Below the pieces are notes generated by a model that was given only the letters and a program-made list of their open reading frames with translations, was not told the DNA's origin and made no database searches. From NCBI RefSeq assembly GCF_000009265.1, contig NC_008380.1:1493501-1557500 (forward strand): a stretch of DNA of 64,000 bases. The letters are read 5' to 3'. Shown piece by piece: positions 55,610 to 63,793 of the stretch (the stretch's first letter is position 1; each line of letters opens with the position of its first letter). Both the position numbers and the translations under genes were made by a program. Source of the DNA: Rhizobium johnstonii 3841 (lineage in GTDB: Bacteria; Pseudomonadota; Alphaproteobacteria; Rhizobiales; Rhizobiaceae).

Positions 55610-56725
55610 TTATCGGCGGATCTGTTTCAGGACCTGCGGCAGTGTCTCTTCGAGCAGCGCCATATCCGTCTCCGGCCCGACGCTGACGCGAATGCAGCGA
55701 TTGAGCGGCGCCACGCCAGGCATGCGGATGAAGACGCCGTGCTCCATCAGCCCGTCGACGATCGCCCTGGCATAAGCGCCGTCGCGGCCGGCGTCGATCG
55801 CCACGAAATTCGTCGCCGAGGGCAACGGTTGAAGGCCGTTCGCCCGGGCAATGCCGCCGATCCGCTCCCGGCCCGCATGGATTTTCCCGACCACCTCGAC
55901 GAGATAGGCCTGGTCCTTCAGCGCCGCGAGCGCTGCTGCCGTCGCCAGCCGGTTCATGCCGAAATGGTTGCGGATCTTGTCGAAGGCCTGTGCCGTGCCT
56001 GCCGTTGAGATCGCGTAGCCGGTGCGTGAGCCGGCAAGTCCGTAGGCCTTGGAGAAGGTGCGGGTGCGAACGACGTTCGGCAGCTCGATGAGCGAGGAGA
56101 TCGACGGCAGCGAACCCGCCGGCCCCGTCTCGCTATAGGCCTCGTCGAGCACCATCAGCGTCGTCTCGGGCAGCGCACGGGCGAAAGCGACGATGCTGTC
56201 GGCATCCCACCAGCTTCCCATCGGATTGTCGGGATTGGCGAAATAGACGAGCGGCGCATTCTCGCGTTTCACCGCATCGAGCAGCCCCTCGAGATCCTCG
56301 CGGTCGTTTGCGTAGGGAACGGTCACCAACCGGCCGCCGAAACCGGCGACATGGAAATTGAAGGTCGGATAGGCGCCGAGCGAGGTAACGACGGGCGCGC
56401 CCGGCTCGATCACCAGCCGGACGATCTGGCCGAGCAATTCGTCGATGCCGCTGCCGATGGCGATATTGGCGGCCGAGATGCCGAGATGGGCGGCAAGCGC
56501 CTCCCGGAGCGCGAAATTCTCCGGATCATTGTATTTCCAGATATTGCCGGCCTCTTCGCGCATCGCTGCAAACACGGAAGCGGCTGGGCCGAAGCCGTTC
56601 TCATTGGCGCCGATGCGTGCCGAAACGGCAAGTCCGCGCTGGCGCTCGATCGCCTCGGGGCCGACGAAGGGAACTGTGGAGGGGAGGGCGCTGGCAAGAG
56701 GTGTGAAGCGCGAAAAGGCGGACAT
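55610..56725 (-). CDS. Histidinol-phosphate aminotransferase-like protein
   Basis: The 371-residue fold-type I PLP enzyme has the Schiff-base Lys K226 in TRTFSKAYGLAGSRTGYAI, VLDEAYSETG and FANPDNPMGSWW. It is HisC-like but could act on other aromatic or phosphorylated amino acids. The ATG at 56725 fits the family; no his genes are near, so it may be a second HisC-type enzyme. Confidence 0.85.
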   Translation of the reverse strand: MSAFSRFTPLASALPSTVPFVGPEAIERQRGLAVSARIGANENGFGPAASVFAAMREEAGNIWKYNDPENFALREALAAHLGISAANIAIGSGIDELLGQIVRLVIEPGAPVVTSLGAYPTFNFHVAGFGGRLVTVPYANDREDLEGLLDAVKRENAPLVYFANPDNPMGSWWDADSIVAFARALPETTLMVLDEAYSETGPAGSLPSISSLIELPNVVRTRTFSKAYGLAGSRTGYAISTAGTAQAFDKIRNHFGMNRLATAAALAALKDQAYLVEVVGKIHAGRERIGGIARANGLQPLPSATNFVAIDAGRDGAYARAIVDGLMEHGVFIRMPGVAPLNRCIRVSVGPETDMALLEETLPQVLKQIRR

Positions 56726-56838
56726 GCGAAGGTAGTTTCCCGGACATATTGACAATCGGCGCAACAATAGGCCCGGGCACGGCCAACGCAAGCAAGATTA
56801 TTTCCGCAACGGCAGCGCCGCGCGTGTCGTCGGCCTGT

Positions 56839-57240
56839 TCACGCGCGGAAGATCGGCGCACGTCGGGCGTCGATTGCTTCCATGTTGCCGATCATGAAAT
56901 CGGTGCGGACGACGCGGCGCAGAACCTCGGGGTCCATGATGTTGATGAACCGCACCCCGATGCGTTCCTTATGGCGATAGACCTCGGCGCAGCCGATCCG
57001 ATAGGCGAGGCCAAGAATGTTGAGATAATAATGCTTCGGCAGGCCGGCCGTGGTCGAGACGATGAAGGTGGCGCCGCCCTGCGAGATATCGATGATCTCG
57101 GCGCTTCGCATCGACACACCGGTCAGGCACGGGCGGACAGCGACGATGCGGGCGGGTCGCTTGACGTTGAACTCTTCCCAGCGCAGGTCGTAGACAGCGG
57201 ATTTGACCGTGGCAAGGTGTGTAGCGCGGAGCATAGTCAT
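56839..57240 (-). CDS. PilZ-domain protein A
   Basis: The 133-residue protein has a PilZ-like domain: basic N-terminal motif EEFNVKRPARIVAV and DISQGGATFIV, matching the D-x-S-x-x-G c-di-GMP motif. The Arg motif is K-R-P-A-R rather than R-x3-R. A paralogue lies at 59702-60034. Repeats lie upstream. Confidence 0.8.
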   Translation of the reverse strand: MTMLRATHLATVKSAVYDLRWEEFNVKRPARIVAVRPCLTGVSMRSAEIIDISQGGATFIVSTTAGLPKHYYLNILGLAYRIGCAEVYRHKERIGVRFINIMDPEVLRRVVRTDFMIGNMEAIDARRAPIFRA

Positions 57241-57271
57241 TCACATTCTCCGTCAGACAGGGCACATTTGG

Positions 57272-57345
57272 GGTCTTGATCACGAGCAAGCTGGTCTTGA
57301 TCGCGAGCAAGTCTGGTCTTGATTTCATTCAAGCTGGGGTCTTGC
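57272..57345. repeat. Four phased repeats upstream of PilZ gene A
   Basis: GGTCTTG(A/C) occurs at 57272, 57293, 57315 and 57338, spaced 21, 22 and 23 bases; copies one and two continue as TC(A/G)CGAGCAAG. This is about two helical turns per unit, in the promoter region of the gene that starts at 57240. The rest of 57346-57482 holds no gene. Confidence 0.7.
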
Positions 57346-57482
57346 TCCAACCAAGGTCACATGAATGTTTTGCACATTCGTCAAAGATAAAATTACAATT
57401 TTAACGAGTTTAAACTTTGTTCCCAAGCGGGACGCCCGATGTTCATTATCGGGACGCGGGCTTTCATCTCCAGGCTTCCGTT

Positions 57483-57884
57483 TCAGCCAAAAAATCTGAC
57501 GGCAAAATATCCGCCGGCGGCAGTCAGCGCCGTCAGAGCCGTGCCCCCGGCCATGTCGACCAGGCTCATGGCGAGCGGCCAGTTGCGAAGCGTGGCGAGA
57601 TTGGTGATGTCATAAGTGCCATAGGCCGCCAGTCCCAGAATGGCACCGTGGAGAAACGCGGTGGTGATCGAGCCTGTCGATAGGGCCGGCAGCACGGCAA
57701 GCACAACCACCGCGGCGGCGAAGAACAGGTAGAACAGTGCGCCGACCGCCAGATTGGGCGAGGGCAGCATCAGCGCTCCCAGTTGGTCGCGGTAGAAGTT
57801 GCGGGCGATGAGGCCGAGCCATATCCCGTCACAGACGAGAAGGGTGAGAAAGGTGCCGGCATAGGCAAGCAGTGATGTCTTCAT
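57483..57884 (-). CDS. DUF2177 membrane protein
   Basis: The 133-residue protein has four hydrophobic helices and the family features CDGIWLGLIARNFYRDQLG and AAYGTYDITNLATLRNWP. GGGAGATTGACG precedes the ATG at 57884. Function unknown. Divergent from the host-attachment gene. Confidence 0.88.
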   Translation of the reverse strand: MKTSLLAYAGTFLTLLVCDGIWLGLIARNFYRDQLGALMLPSPNLAVGALFYLFFAAAVVVLAVLPALSTGSITTAFLHGAILGLAAYGTYDITNLATLRNWPLAMSLVDMAGGTALTALTAAGGYFAVRFFG

Positions 57885-58046
57885 CGTCAATCTCCCGAGC
57901 TTGGCCTTTCTACGCAGCAAGGGTCGGCCGGATCGCCGCCCCGTTCGATTTCGGTGCAATTTTCCCGAACTCTTTCAATGGCCGAGCGTTGTGCCTTGAT
58001 CGATGAAGCACGGCGCGCTTCGAATAACGACAGCGAGGAGTTGAAG

Positions 58047-58493
58047 ATGACCGACGTCAAAATCCCTTGGAAATCATGGGTCGTGGTCTGCAACGGAGCC
58101 AAGGCTCTGATCATGCAGAATGCCGGCGATGCCCAGCTCATGAACCTGAAGGTGCTGGAAACTCTAACGCAGCCGAGCGAGCCCGACCGCGAGATCGGCG
58201 CCGACAAGCCCGGCCGCAGCCATGCCGCCGATGGCTTCAGCCGCAGTGCTGTCGAGGAGACCAACTGGCAGGATCAGGCCGAAGCCCAATTCCTGAAACA
58301 GGTCGCGGAAAGGCTGGATGAGCTGGCGCAGGAAAAGGATGTCCGCCGCATCGTCCTCGTTGCGCCGCCGAAAGCACTCGGCGCGCTGCGGCCGGCGCTC
58401 AGCGCCGATACGCAAGCAGCGATCTCCCTGGAATTGGCCAAAGACTATACCAATATGCCTGTCGATGAGATCGAGCGGCATCTCGCCGCCTGA
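58047..58493 (+). CDS. Host attachment protein family
   Basis: The 148-residue cytosolic protein has the family pattern WVVVCNGAKALIMQN at the N-terminus, GRSHAADGFSR in the middle and VLVAPPKALGALRP before the C-terminal helix. The name comes from Agrobacterium; the actual role is not established. GAGGAG lies nine bases before the ATG. Confidence 0.88.
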   Translation: MTDVKIPWKSWVVVCNGAKALIMQNAGDAQLMNLKVLETLTQPSEPDREIGADKPGRSHAADGFSRSAVEETNWQDQAEAQFLKQVAERLDELAQEKDVRRIVLVAPPKALGALRPALSADTQAAISLELAKDYTNMPVDEIERHLAA

Positions 58494-58540
58494 GCCGGTT
58501 AGCAAGCTCAGTGAACGCGGGTCGAACGGCCCGCGTTTTC

Positions 58541-59407
58541 TTATGTCGCTGCCTTATGCCCGGCAAACAGGTCTTCATGATCGGCAAAGAGCGCCGCCAG
58601 GCGGTCGATGACGATCCTGACTTCTGGCCGCTGCCGCTCGTCGTCATGCGCAACGATCCACATGTCGTAGGTCAGTTCCTCGATGACAGGCCCGGCGCGG
58701 ACGAGCCTGCGCTCCTGATCGCCGATGAAACAGGGGAGCACGCCGCGGCCGGCACCGCCGCGGATCAGGTAAAAGAGCATATGCGGCGTGTTCGTCCAGC
58801 TGGTGATCCAGGAATCCGGCTGTTCGAACGTCCATTTGTCCGCTGGCGTGATGGCGGTATCTGTGCCGAGCGAGATCCAGTTGCAGTTTTTCTCGTCATA
58901 GCCGGCCGCCTGATAAGCCGCATGCGCCACCTTGACCGAACGGCGGATCGCGACGTTGCCGCTCTCCGGCCGGCTGTGGCGAATGGCGATATGCGCCTCG
59001 CGATAGGTGAAATCGACACTCGCATCGCAGGTCTTGTAGCACATGCGGAAGCTGTCCTTCGGCGTCCAGACGCTGGCCAGATGGTCGGCGACGAAGCGCG
59101 AGGTCCAGCTGTCGGCGGCCGTCGAGACGATCGGCAGCGTCAGCACCTCGCCGCGCCAGTCGGAGATCGCACGCGCCGCATCCTGCATCAGCCGGACGCG
59201 ATCGAGCAGCTCCTGCCCGTCCTTGGCGAGCAGATAACCGGTGGGGCCGCGGCTGAAGAGCGAGCGGCCCGTCACCCGTTCGAGCGCCAGCATGCGCCGG
59301 CCGATCGTCGGCGCGCTGAGCCCGGTGCTCGCCGCCGCCGCCGAAAGCCCGCCGCCGGTCGCAACATGGAAGAAAAGCTGCAGGTCGTCCCAGCTTGCAT
59401 CTTTCAT
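58541..59407 (-). CDS. LysR-family transcriptional regulator
   Basis: The 288-residue protein has an N-terminal helix-turn-helix (DDLQLFFHVATGGGLSAAAA then TIGRRMLALERVTG) and the effector-binding domain. It resembles the AmpR/GcvA-independent subgroup often linked to toxin or solvent genes. No obvious divergent target: the next plus-strand ORF is doubtful. Confidence 0.9.
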   Translation of the reverse strand: MKDASWDDLQLFFHVATGGGLSAAAASTGLSAPTIGRRMLALERVTGRSLFSRGPTGYLLAKDGQELLDRVRLMQDAARAISDWRGEVLTLPIVSTAADSWTSRFVADHLASVWTPKDSFRMCYKTCDASVDFTYREAHIAIRHSRPESGNVAIRRSVKVAHAAYQAAGYDEKNCNWISLGTDTAITPADKWTFEQPDSWITSWTNTPHMLFYLIRGGAGRGVLPCFIGDQERRLVRAGPVIEELTYDMWIVAHDDERQRPEVRIVIDRLAALFADHEDLFAGHKAAT

Positions 59408-59499
59408 GGATGAAAACCCCCTTTCCCCAGCGCCTCTACATCGGAAGGGCGCGAAGGCTTAGCTCAAGTGCCTGAGCCAAATAGATGGAGAATGCAGCA

Positions 59500-59751
59500 A
59501 TGGATCTCAACTGGGTTGTTCTCTTTAGGGAAATCGAAATCGGCAATCGCCGGATCCGCCATGATCCCTTGGCCGATCCGCTCGATCGTCCGGAATGGCG
59601 CGGATTTCTCTGGGCCGTACCGATCATCGCGCGTCTCGCCGCAAGACGGAGCGGCGAAACAAAGGCGACGCGCCGCGATGATTCGCGGATCGGAAAAAGC
59701 CTCAGGTTTCGAAGTTCAATCGCAACACGTGGTGCAGGAATTCCGGATTGA
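59500..59751 (+). CDS. Doubtful small ORF (MDLNWVVLFREIEIG)
   Basis: An 83-codon frame, with GGAG ten bases upstream, overlaps the 3' end of PilZ gene B by 50 bases. Its first 50 residues look protein-like and the rest Arg/Ser-rich. It may be shorter or not real. Confidence 0.25.
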   Translation: MDLNWVVLFREIEIGNRRIRHDPLADPLDRPEWRGFLWAVPIIARLAARRSGETKATRRDDSRIGKSLRFRSSIATRGAGIPD

Positions 59752-60034
59752 TCAGCATGTTGAAGCTGATCGTCACCAATTCGGCTTCGCGCTTGACCAC
59801 GGTCGCACCGATCTCGTCATGGATGCCGAGGATTTCGAGGAAGAAATGGCTCGGCATTTCCAGGTTCGGGCTGACTTCGAGCAATGCGCCGGCAAGCGTG
59901 ATCGTGCGGATCAGGCAGCGCACCTGCGTTCCGGTGCTGAGGTGATGGCCGACGAAGATGATGTTGCCGGGTCTGTCGAGATTGAATTCCCTGTAAGCAC
60001 GTTCCGGCTTGGGGTGTTCTGTGTCGAGGTGCAT
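59702..60034 (-). CDS. PilZ-like protein B, degenerate
   Basis: The 110-residue protein aligns with PilZ protein A throughout (REFNLDRPGNIIFV against EEFNVKRPARIVAV; FFLEILGIHDEIG against YYLNILGLAYRIG). The c-di-GMP motif is changed to TITLAGALLEV and the second Arg is Asn. It probably does not bind c-di-GMP in the usual way. The 354 bases upstream (60035-60388) hold nothing I can support. Confidence 0.75.
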   Translation of the reverse strand: MHLDTEHPKPERAYREFNLDRPGNIIFVGHHLSTGTQVRCLIRTITLAGALLEVSPNLEMPSHFFLEILGIHDEIGATVVKREAELVTISFNMLINPEFLHHVLRLNFET

Positions 60035-60388
60035 CTGAAAGGCCCTTTTAGCCTCCGCTTGTAATACGACAGGATATTAGCCGAAGAATGCTGACATTTG
60101 CTGAAGAACACCGTTAAGATTGAATGCATATGTGAAAGCCGCGGGAAAATCGCACCGATTTCGTGCAGATTTGCCCCAAAGCTGCGCATTCCTCGGGCAG
60201 ATGCGCCATTCTTGACATCTCGGCGGTGTTCGCGCATACAAAGGCCGGTTCGAGGCGCCGGCCGCTCGCGGATGAAAATCCACGGTGAAGTCCTCGCGAT
60301 CATGGTCACGGCCCTTTGTGCATGCTGACTGACGGCAATGCGAGCTCCCATCCGCAGTCGAAGAGCATGCCTTGCGAAGGCTCACGCC

Positions 60389-60829
60389 ATGACGACGACC
60401 TATCCTGCCGTTGATGAATTGAAGGCCCGGGCCAGGCGCCTGCGCCAGGCGATGAACGATCGCGGCACCACGCTGACCCACAGTGCGGCGTTAGAAATGA
60501 TTGCCCGCCAGCACGGCGCACGCGATTGGAACACGCTCGCGGCCCTTGCGGCAAAGCCCAATGCGAGCCCGAAGACGCCGCTCTTCGTCGGCGCGCATAT
60601 TCGCGGCCGTTATCTCAATCAGCCGTTCACCGGCGAAGTTCTGGCGCTTTCGGCCCTGCCGGGCGGCGACCTCCACAGGATCACCATCCATTTCGACGAG
60701 CCGGTGGATGTCGTCACCTTCGAGAGCTTTTCCGCCTTTCGCCAGCGTGTGAACGCGCAGATCGATGCCGACGGCGTGTCGCCGCGGAAGACCTCGAACG
60801 GCGTGCCGCATCTGGTGCTCGATCTCTAA
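60389..60829 (+). CDS. Glyoxalase-superfamily-associated hypothetical protein
   Basis: The 146-residue protein has an N-terminal helical segment often fused to glyoxalase-like domains (ELKARARRLRQAMNDRGTTL, then ARQHGARDWNTLAA) and a C-terminal beta-rich part. It lacks a full glyoxalase fold. The ATG at 60389 is chosen by the family start. Confidence 0.7.
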   Translation: MTTTYPAVDELKARARRLRQAMNDRGTTLTHSAALEMIARQHGARDWNTLAALAAKPNASPKTPLFVGAHIRGRYLNQPFTGEVLALSALPGGDLHRITIHFDEPVDVVTFESFSAFRQRVNAQIDADGVSPRKTSNGVPHLVLDL

Positions 60830-60914
60830 TTTGCTCTCATTCTTTTGAGGCTGTCCGGATACGCAGGATTTTTAAGCCGGATCGTGCCTCGCCCGCTATC
60901 GCACGGATTTCTCC

Positions 60915-62282
60915 ATGACCGATCTTTCTGAAGGCAATGCCTTTCTCACCGGCTGGCTACCGGGCGTCTTCATCAAAACGGCGGCACCGATCGTCGCGAT
61001 CACCACCGTCAGCGGCCTGTTCACCGTCGTCGACGCCTATTTCCTCGGCGCCTATGTCGGCCCGGATGCGCTCTCTGCCGTCAGCCTGATTTTCCCCGGG
61101 CTGATGCTGCTGGTCGCCCTACAATCGCTGGTCTCGAACGGCATGGCAAGCATCCTCGCCCGCCGGCTCGGCGCCGGCGATCGTCAAGGCGCGCGTCGGG
61201 TATTTGCCAGCGCGCATGCGCTGGCGTTCGCCGTTACCCTCATCCTCAATCTGGTCTACTGGACGCTGGGCCGGCAGATCATCGATGCCGGTGCCGCCGG
61301 CAATGCTGCCGTGGCCGATGGCGCCAGGCTGTTCATGGGTGCGATGACCGCCTGCGCGCCGGTCGGCTTCTTCTTGTCGCTGCATCTCGATGGGCTGCGC
61401 TGCGAAGGCAAGATCGGCTTCATGACACTGGTGACGCTGTCGGCCTCGCTGCTCAACATCCTCGCCAACTGGCTGTTCATGGCGGTGATGCATTGGGGCG
61501 TGCTCGGTTCGGCAGCCGGCTCCATCGCATCGCAATTCGTCTGTCTCGCAGCCGTGCTCGCCTATCGCTGGCGCCGGCCGGCGATACTCAGGCCTTCCCG
61601 AGGGTTGGCTCTTGCCGAATGGCGCGGCATCGTCGCCTTCGGCGCGCCGATGAGCCTCGGCTTCATCGGCATATCTCTGGCCTCGGCCGCCATTCTGCTC
61701 AATGTCTCGCTCTGGAGCACACATGACTACGTCGCGACTGTTGCCGCCTACGGCATCATCACCCGGATCATGACTTTCACCTATCTGCCGCTGCTTGGCC
61801 TCAGCATCGCGCTGCAGACGATCGTCGGCAACAATCACGGTGCCGGCCTCGGGCTCCGCGTCGGCCGCAGCCTGCAGATCGCCATGCTCGCAGCGCTCGT
61901 CTATTGCACCCTGGTGGAGATCACCGTCGAATTGCTGGCCGGCCGCCTCGGCGCCGTCTTCGTCGCCGATCCGGCGATTATCGCCGAGGTCAGGCGAATT
62001 CTGCCCTGGACGATCGGCGCCTATTTTCTCTTCGGGCAGATGCTGATCCTGTCGTCCTATTTCCAGTCGATCGGCGATGCGCCGCGCGCGGCGATCTTCG
62101 GCCTGTCGCGGCCCTATCTGCTCACCCTGCCGCTCACCTTCCTGCTGCCCTTCGTCTTTGGCGAGCAGGGGATCTGGATGGTGCCGGTCTTTGCCGAGGC
62201 AGGCATGTTCATCCTTGCTTTCCTGGTGCTGTCGCAGAACGCCAAACGCCGCGGCTGGCGCTACGGGCTTCTGCCCGCCTGA
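60915..62282 (+). CDS. MATE-family efflux transporter
   Basis: The 455-residue protein has twelve predicted membrane helices and two MATE halves, with features such as SAVSLIFPGLMLLVALQSLV and APMSLGFIGISLASAAILLN. It should export cations or drugs using a Na+ or H+ gradient. It ends in a bidirectional terminator. Confidence 0.92.
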   Translation: MTDLSEGNAFLTGWLPGVFIKTAAPIVAITTVSGLFTVVDAYFLGAYVGPDALSAVSLIFPGLMLLVALQSLVSNGMASILARRLGAGDRQGARRVFASAHALAFAVTLILNLVYWTLGRQIIDAGAAGNAAVADGARLFMGAMTACAPVGFFLSLHLDGLRCEGKIGFMTLVTLSASLLNILANWLFMAVMHWGVLGSAAGSIASQFVCLAAVLAYRWRRPAILRPSRGLALAEWRGIVAFGAPMSLGFIGISLASAAILLNVSLWSTHDYVATVAAYGIITRIMTFTYLPLLGLSIALQTIVGNNHGAGLGLRVGRSLQIAMLAALVYCTLVEITVELLAGRLGAVFVADPAIIAEVRRILPWTIGAYFLFGQMLILSSYFQSIGDAPRAAIFGLSRPYLLTLPLTFLLPFVFGEQGIWMVPVFAEAGMFILAFLVLSQNAKRRGWRYGLLPA

Positions 62283-62289
62283 AACGCAA

Positions 62290-62313
62290 AAGCCGCGCAC
62301 CCCGGCGCGGCTT
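62290..62313. terminator. Bidirectional terminator
   Basis: AAGCCGCGC pairs with GCGCGGCTT (9 bp, 6-base loop) between the convergent MATE and Cys-rich genes; A/T-rich tails occur on both sides. Confidence 0.75.
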
Positions 62314-62325
62314 GTCTCATGTTGT

Positions 62326-62487
62326 TTATTCTTTGCCTGCCGAAGCGGCCGATGTCGCGGCTTCCGCCTCATTCAGCGCCTCGGCGCATTCCTGGCAGCA
62401 GACCTCGACAGTCTTGCCGCCGAGCTTGACGGTGATGGTCTCCGCGCCGAGTTCGCAGTCGCAGGCAGCACATGTGGTCTTCTTCAT
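62326..62487 (-). CDS. Cys-rich metal-binding microprotein (53 aa)
   Basis: It reads MKKTTCAACDCELGAETITV, then VCCQECAEALNEAE, with six Cys at 6, 9, 11, 30, 31 and 34. The CxxCxC...CCxxC pattern resembles YHS/TRASH-type metal knuckles. GGAGG lies nine bases before the ATG. It is convergent to the MATE pump and upstream in transcription order from no other gene; the AraC gene on the same strand ends 101 bases upstream. Confidence 0.8.
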   Translation of the reverse strand: MKKTTCAACDCELGAETITVKLGGKTVEVCCQECAEALNEAEAATSAASAGKE

Positions 62488-62588
62488 CTGGTGATCCTCC
62501 GTTGATCGTCCCGTGATCGGGACAGGCTCATAAGATCATCGAAGACGGCATCGGCGCTGTCGAAATCTTTAGCGATCGACCTGGGCTC

Positions 62589-63425
62589 TTACTTCCGCCG
62601 CAGCTGTGCCGAGCGCTGGAATTCGGCCGGAGTCTGGCCGAAGGACTGTTTGAAGGAAGCGCTGAAATGGCTGTGGCTGGAAAAGCCGAGATCGAGACCG
62701 AGCGCGGTCAGATCCTCATATTGGCCAAGCAGATCGAGAGCACGGGCAAGCCGCAGCCGCAGCTGGTAGCGGTAAAGTGGCGTCGCCTCGACCTGCTGGA
62801 AGACCTGGGTGAGATAAACGGGCGAGACGCCCACTTCGGTGGCGATTTCCGAAAGTGTCCAGCGCCGCGCGAGATCGGAGGAAAGCACCAGCTTTGCCCG
62901 GTCGACGAGTTTCTGCCGGCCGGCGCTGGCGCCCGCTGCGTGCGATGTGCGCTCGCCGAGCGAACGGCGCACGAGCGTCAGCGCCAATATTTCCGCCTCC
63001 AGTGTTTCGGCGACGTTGCGGCTGAGACCATGGCGCAGGAGCGCAACCAGCGCCTGCGCGCGCGGATCGATCCGCCGGCGCTGGCGGCGGAAGGAAAAGG
63101 GCGGGCCGGGCTGCGCCTGCTCCTTCGGCGTAAGCTCTTCGAGCATGGAGTCGTCGATCGCCAGATCGATGCAGGCGTCGCCACCCTCGATAGGGTGGCT
63201 GATCCGGTATCCCTGGCCGGTATTGAAGAACAAGACCTGATTGGCTTCCGCCACCGTATCATTGCGGCCGACATGCCGCATGAAGACGCCGCGATAGGGA
63301 TAGACGAGGCTCGTCCTGTGGGCGCATTCCTCGTCGCTCTTATGACGGCACTCGCCATTGCAGACGATGTCACGAATAGTGACCATCTTCGTTTTCAGAA
63401 GGGGTGCCGTTGAGAACTGGGACAT
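62589..63425 (-). CDS. AraC-family transcriptional regulator
   Basis: The 278-residue protein has a cupin-like N-terminal sensor and two C-terminal helix-turn-helix motifs (WTLSEIATEVGVSPVYLTQV, and LGLDLGFSSHSHFSASFKQSF). The N-terminus carries C22, C26 and C34 (DIVCNGECRHKSDEECAHRT), unusual for the family and possibly metal- or redox-sensing. Target unknown. Confidence 0.9.
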   Translation of the reverse strand: MSQFSTAPLLKTKMVTIRDIVCNGECRHKSDEECAHRTSLVYPYRGVFMRHVGRNDTVAEANQVLFFNTGQGYRISHPIEGGDACIDLAIDDSMLEELTPKEQAQPGPPFSFRRQRRRIDPRAQALVALLRHGLSRNVAETLEAEILALTLVRRSLGERTSHAAGASAGRQKLVDRAKLVLSSDLARRWTLSEIATEVGVSPVYLTQVFQQVEATPLYRYQLRLRLARALDLLGQYEDLTALGLDLGFSSHSHFSASFKQSFGQTPAEFQRSAQLRRK

Positions 63426-63476
63426 TGCATATTCCGTATCAGACAGGCCAGAACCGACAGTACTTATAACAGCACT

Positions 63477-63704
63477 TTAGTAACGGCTGTAGACATGAAC
63501 ATCGCTTTCCGTCTGCCCCCTGGAAAGGCCGATATCCTTCAGCTGTTCGTCGGAAAGCTCCATCAACGCATTCAGGTTGCGTCGTTCGTTTATTTTGCGC
63601 GCCAGCCAGCGCGCCGCCGTGATTGCGGCAGGGAACAGGCTGGGTCGAGTACGACGCGAAGAGCGAATATTTCGGGCCGGTATCGTGAAATTCAGGCTGT
63701 GCAT
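63477..63704 (-). CDS. DUF1127 small protein
   Basis: The 75-residue protein has the DUF1127 motif RKINERRNLNALMELSDEQL followed by KDIGLSRGQ at the C-terminal half. Such Arg-rich small proteins are common in alphaproteobacteria and linked to RNA turnover and nutrient stress. The ribosome site GGAGG is six bases from the ATG but lies inside a hairpin. Confidence 0.88.
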   Translation of the reverse strand: MHSLNFTIPARNIRSSRRTRPSLFPAAITAARWLARKINERRNLNALMELSDEQLKDIGLSRGQTESDVHVYSRY

Positions 63705-63710
63705 GGTGAT

Positions 63711-63734
63711 CCTCCATCCGTGTTTGGATGGAGG
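63711..63734 (-). promoter_or_regulatory. Hairpin hiding the DUF1127 Shine-Dalgarno
   Basis: CCTCCATCC pairs perfectly with GGATGGAGG over a 6-base loop. On the minus strand the GGAGG of the ribosome site is wholly inside the 9-bp stem, six bases before the start codon. Confidence 0.6.
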
Positions 63735-63793
63735 CAGTGAACCATCAGTTGCAGCTTCGCGCTGTCAGATTATTTAGCGATCGAACGCGACGC

